Notes under the pieces: model-generated
What the model was told of the DNA's origin: nothing
The model's input: only the letters and a program-made list of their open reading frames with translations
Database searches by the model: none
Position numbers and translations under genes: made by a program
Shown: piece after piece, positions 63,448 through 64,000 of the stretch
Position numbering within the stretch: position 1 is the stretch's first letter
How the letters are laid out: every line of letters starts with the position of its first letter
Origin: Pseudomonadota bacterium
Lineage (GTDB): Bacteria > Pseudomonadota > Alphaproteobacteria > Acetobacterales > Acetobacteraceae
Assembly (NCBI GenBank): GCA_018240635.1
Contig: JAFEFJ010000001.1
Location: 1 to 64,000, forward strand
DNA: 64,000 bases
Reading direction: 5' to 3'

Positions 63448-64000
63448 GCCGATGCTCCTTCGCCGGCGGAGGCAGCGGCGGCGAGGCCGAGGCGCTGCTT
63501 CAGCCCTTCCACGGCCGCGGGCGTCACCGCCAGCACGTCGTGGTTGAGGATGTCGTAGACGTTGGCGCCGACCGTCGGCAGCACGTCTACGTTCGGGATG
63601 TTGCGCGAGGTGCGCAGGAAACCCTGATCGACCTCGGCATCGACGATGAGGGCCGAGCGCCAGCCGAACGCCTTCAGCTGCGCCGCCAGGTCCTTCGTCT
63701 TGCCGGGGGCGCCCGACGTGTCGAGCACGATCAGCTTGCCCTCGGCCTGCTTCTGCGAGAGCGCCGAGATCAGGCCGAGCCGGCGCACCTTCTTCGGCAG
63801 CGCGTAGCCGTGGTCGCGGACGACCGGGCCGTGCACGACGCCGCCGGTGCGGAACTGCGGCGCGCGCAGGCTGCCCTGGCGTGCATTGCCGGTGCCCTTC
63901 TGCCGGTACGGCTTCTTGGTCGTGCCGGAAACCTCGCCCATGCCCTTGGTCTTGTGCGTTCCCGCACGGCGCTTGGCGAGCTGCCAGTGCACCACCCGCG
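63444..64000 (-). CDS. rplD: 50S ribosomal protein L4 (N-terminus beyond window)
   Basis: The right part of the L4 gene, cut by the window edge; 185 C-terminal codons are visible. [52 protein letters not shown] and [38 protein letters not shown] are L4 features. Reading continues upstream of base 64000, so the start is not seen. Confidence 0.95.
   Translation of the reverse strand, partial: RVVHWQLAKRRAGTHKTKGMGEVSGTTKKPYRQKGTGNARQGSLRAPQFRTGGVVHGPVVRDHGYALPKKVRRLGLISALSQKQAEGKLIVLDTSGAPGKTKDLAAQLKAFGWRSALIVDAEVDQGFLRTSRNIPNVDVLPTVGANVYDILNHDVLAVTPAAVEGLKQRLGLAAAASAGEGASA

Overview
The window is GC-rich DNA from an alphaproteobacterium. The combined S10-spc-alpha ribosomal operon order with adk between secY and rpsM, an ATP12-type F1 assembly chaperone, fused NnrE-NnrD, an MaeB malic enzyme with a phosphotransacetylase tail and LipB all fit Alphaproteobacteria. 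Rhodospirillales/Acetobacteraceae is my best guess, but it is inferred from general gene content and not proven.

Positions 1-20093 (all minus strand) hold a virion structural module read from right to left: large terminase, portal, scaffold, major capsid, decoration and neck proteins, sheath, tube, tail assembly chaperone with a programmed -1 frameshift, tail completion protein, a short Pro/Ala-rich probable tape measure, baseplate proteins (LysM-type gpX, gpD hub, gpV spike, gp25, gpJ, gpI), a glycine-rich fibre, a fibre adaptor and a repeat-built fibre that runs off the left edge. The genes overlap or nearly touch, as in one late operon. No integrase, repressor, replication or lysis gene is visible in the window, so it could be a prophage continuing leftward, or a domesticated contractile particle.

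Positions 20444-30102 hold a small lipoprotein gene, a degenerate single-domain response regulator, NAD(P)HX repair enzyme NnrED, an orphan ParA-like ATPase, a Pat-type acetyltransferase and a livGFHM branched-chain amino acid-type ABC transporter without its binding protein. Positions 30103-39246 (plus strand) hold an RND efflux operon: OprM-like outer membrane factor, MdtA-like adaptor and two different RND pumps (MdtB and MdtC type).

Positions 39268-44444 (minus) hold phosphomannomutase/phosphoglucomutase and GalU (sugar nucleotide supply), a membrane J-domain protein and MaeB. A tRNA-Leu(GAG) gene and lipB follow, head to head. Positions 45385-50821 (minus) form a tight cluster rarA-rluC-asmA-atp12-acyP.

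Positions 50870-64000 (minus) hold the ribosomal super-operon from rplD (cut by the right edge) through rplB, rpsS, rplV, rpsC, rplP, rpmC, rpsQ, rplN, rplX, rplE, rpsN, rpsH, rplF, rplR, rpsE, rpmD, rplO, secY, adk, then rpsM, rpsK, rpoA and rplQ. A clear sigma-70-like promoter sits between adk and rpsM, and a GC-rich hairpin follows rplQ.
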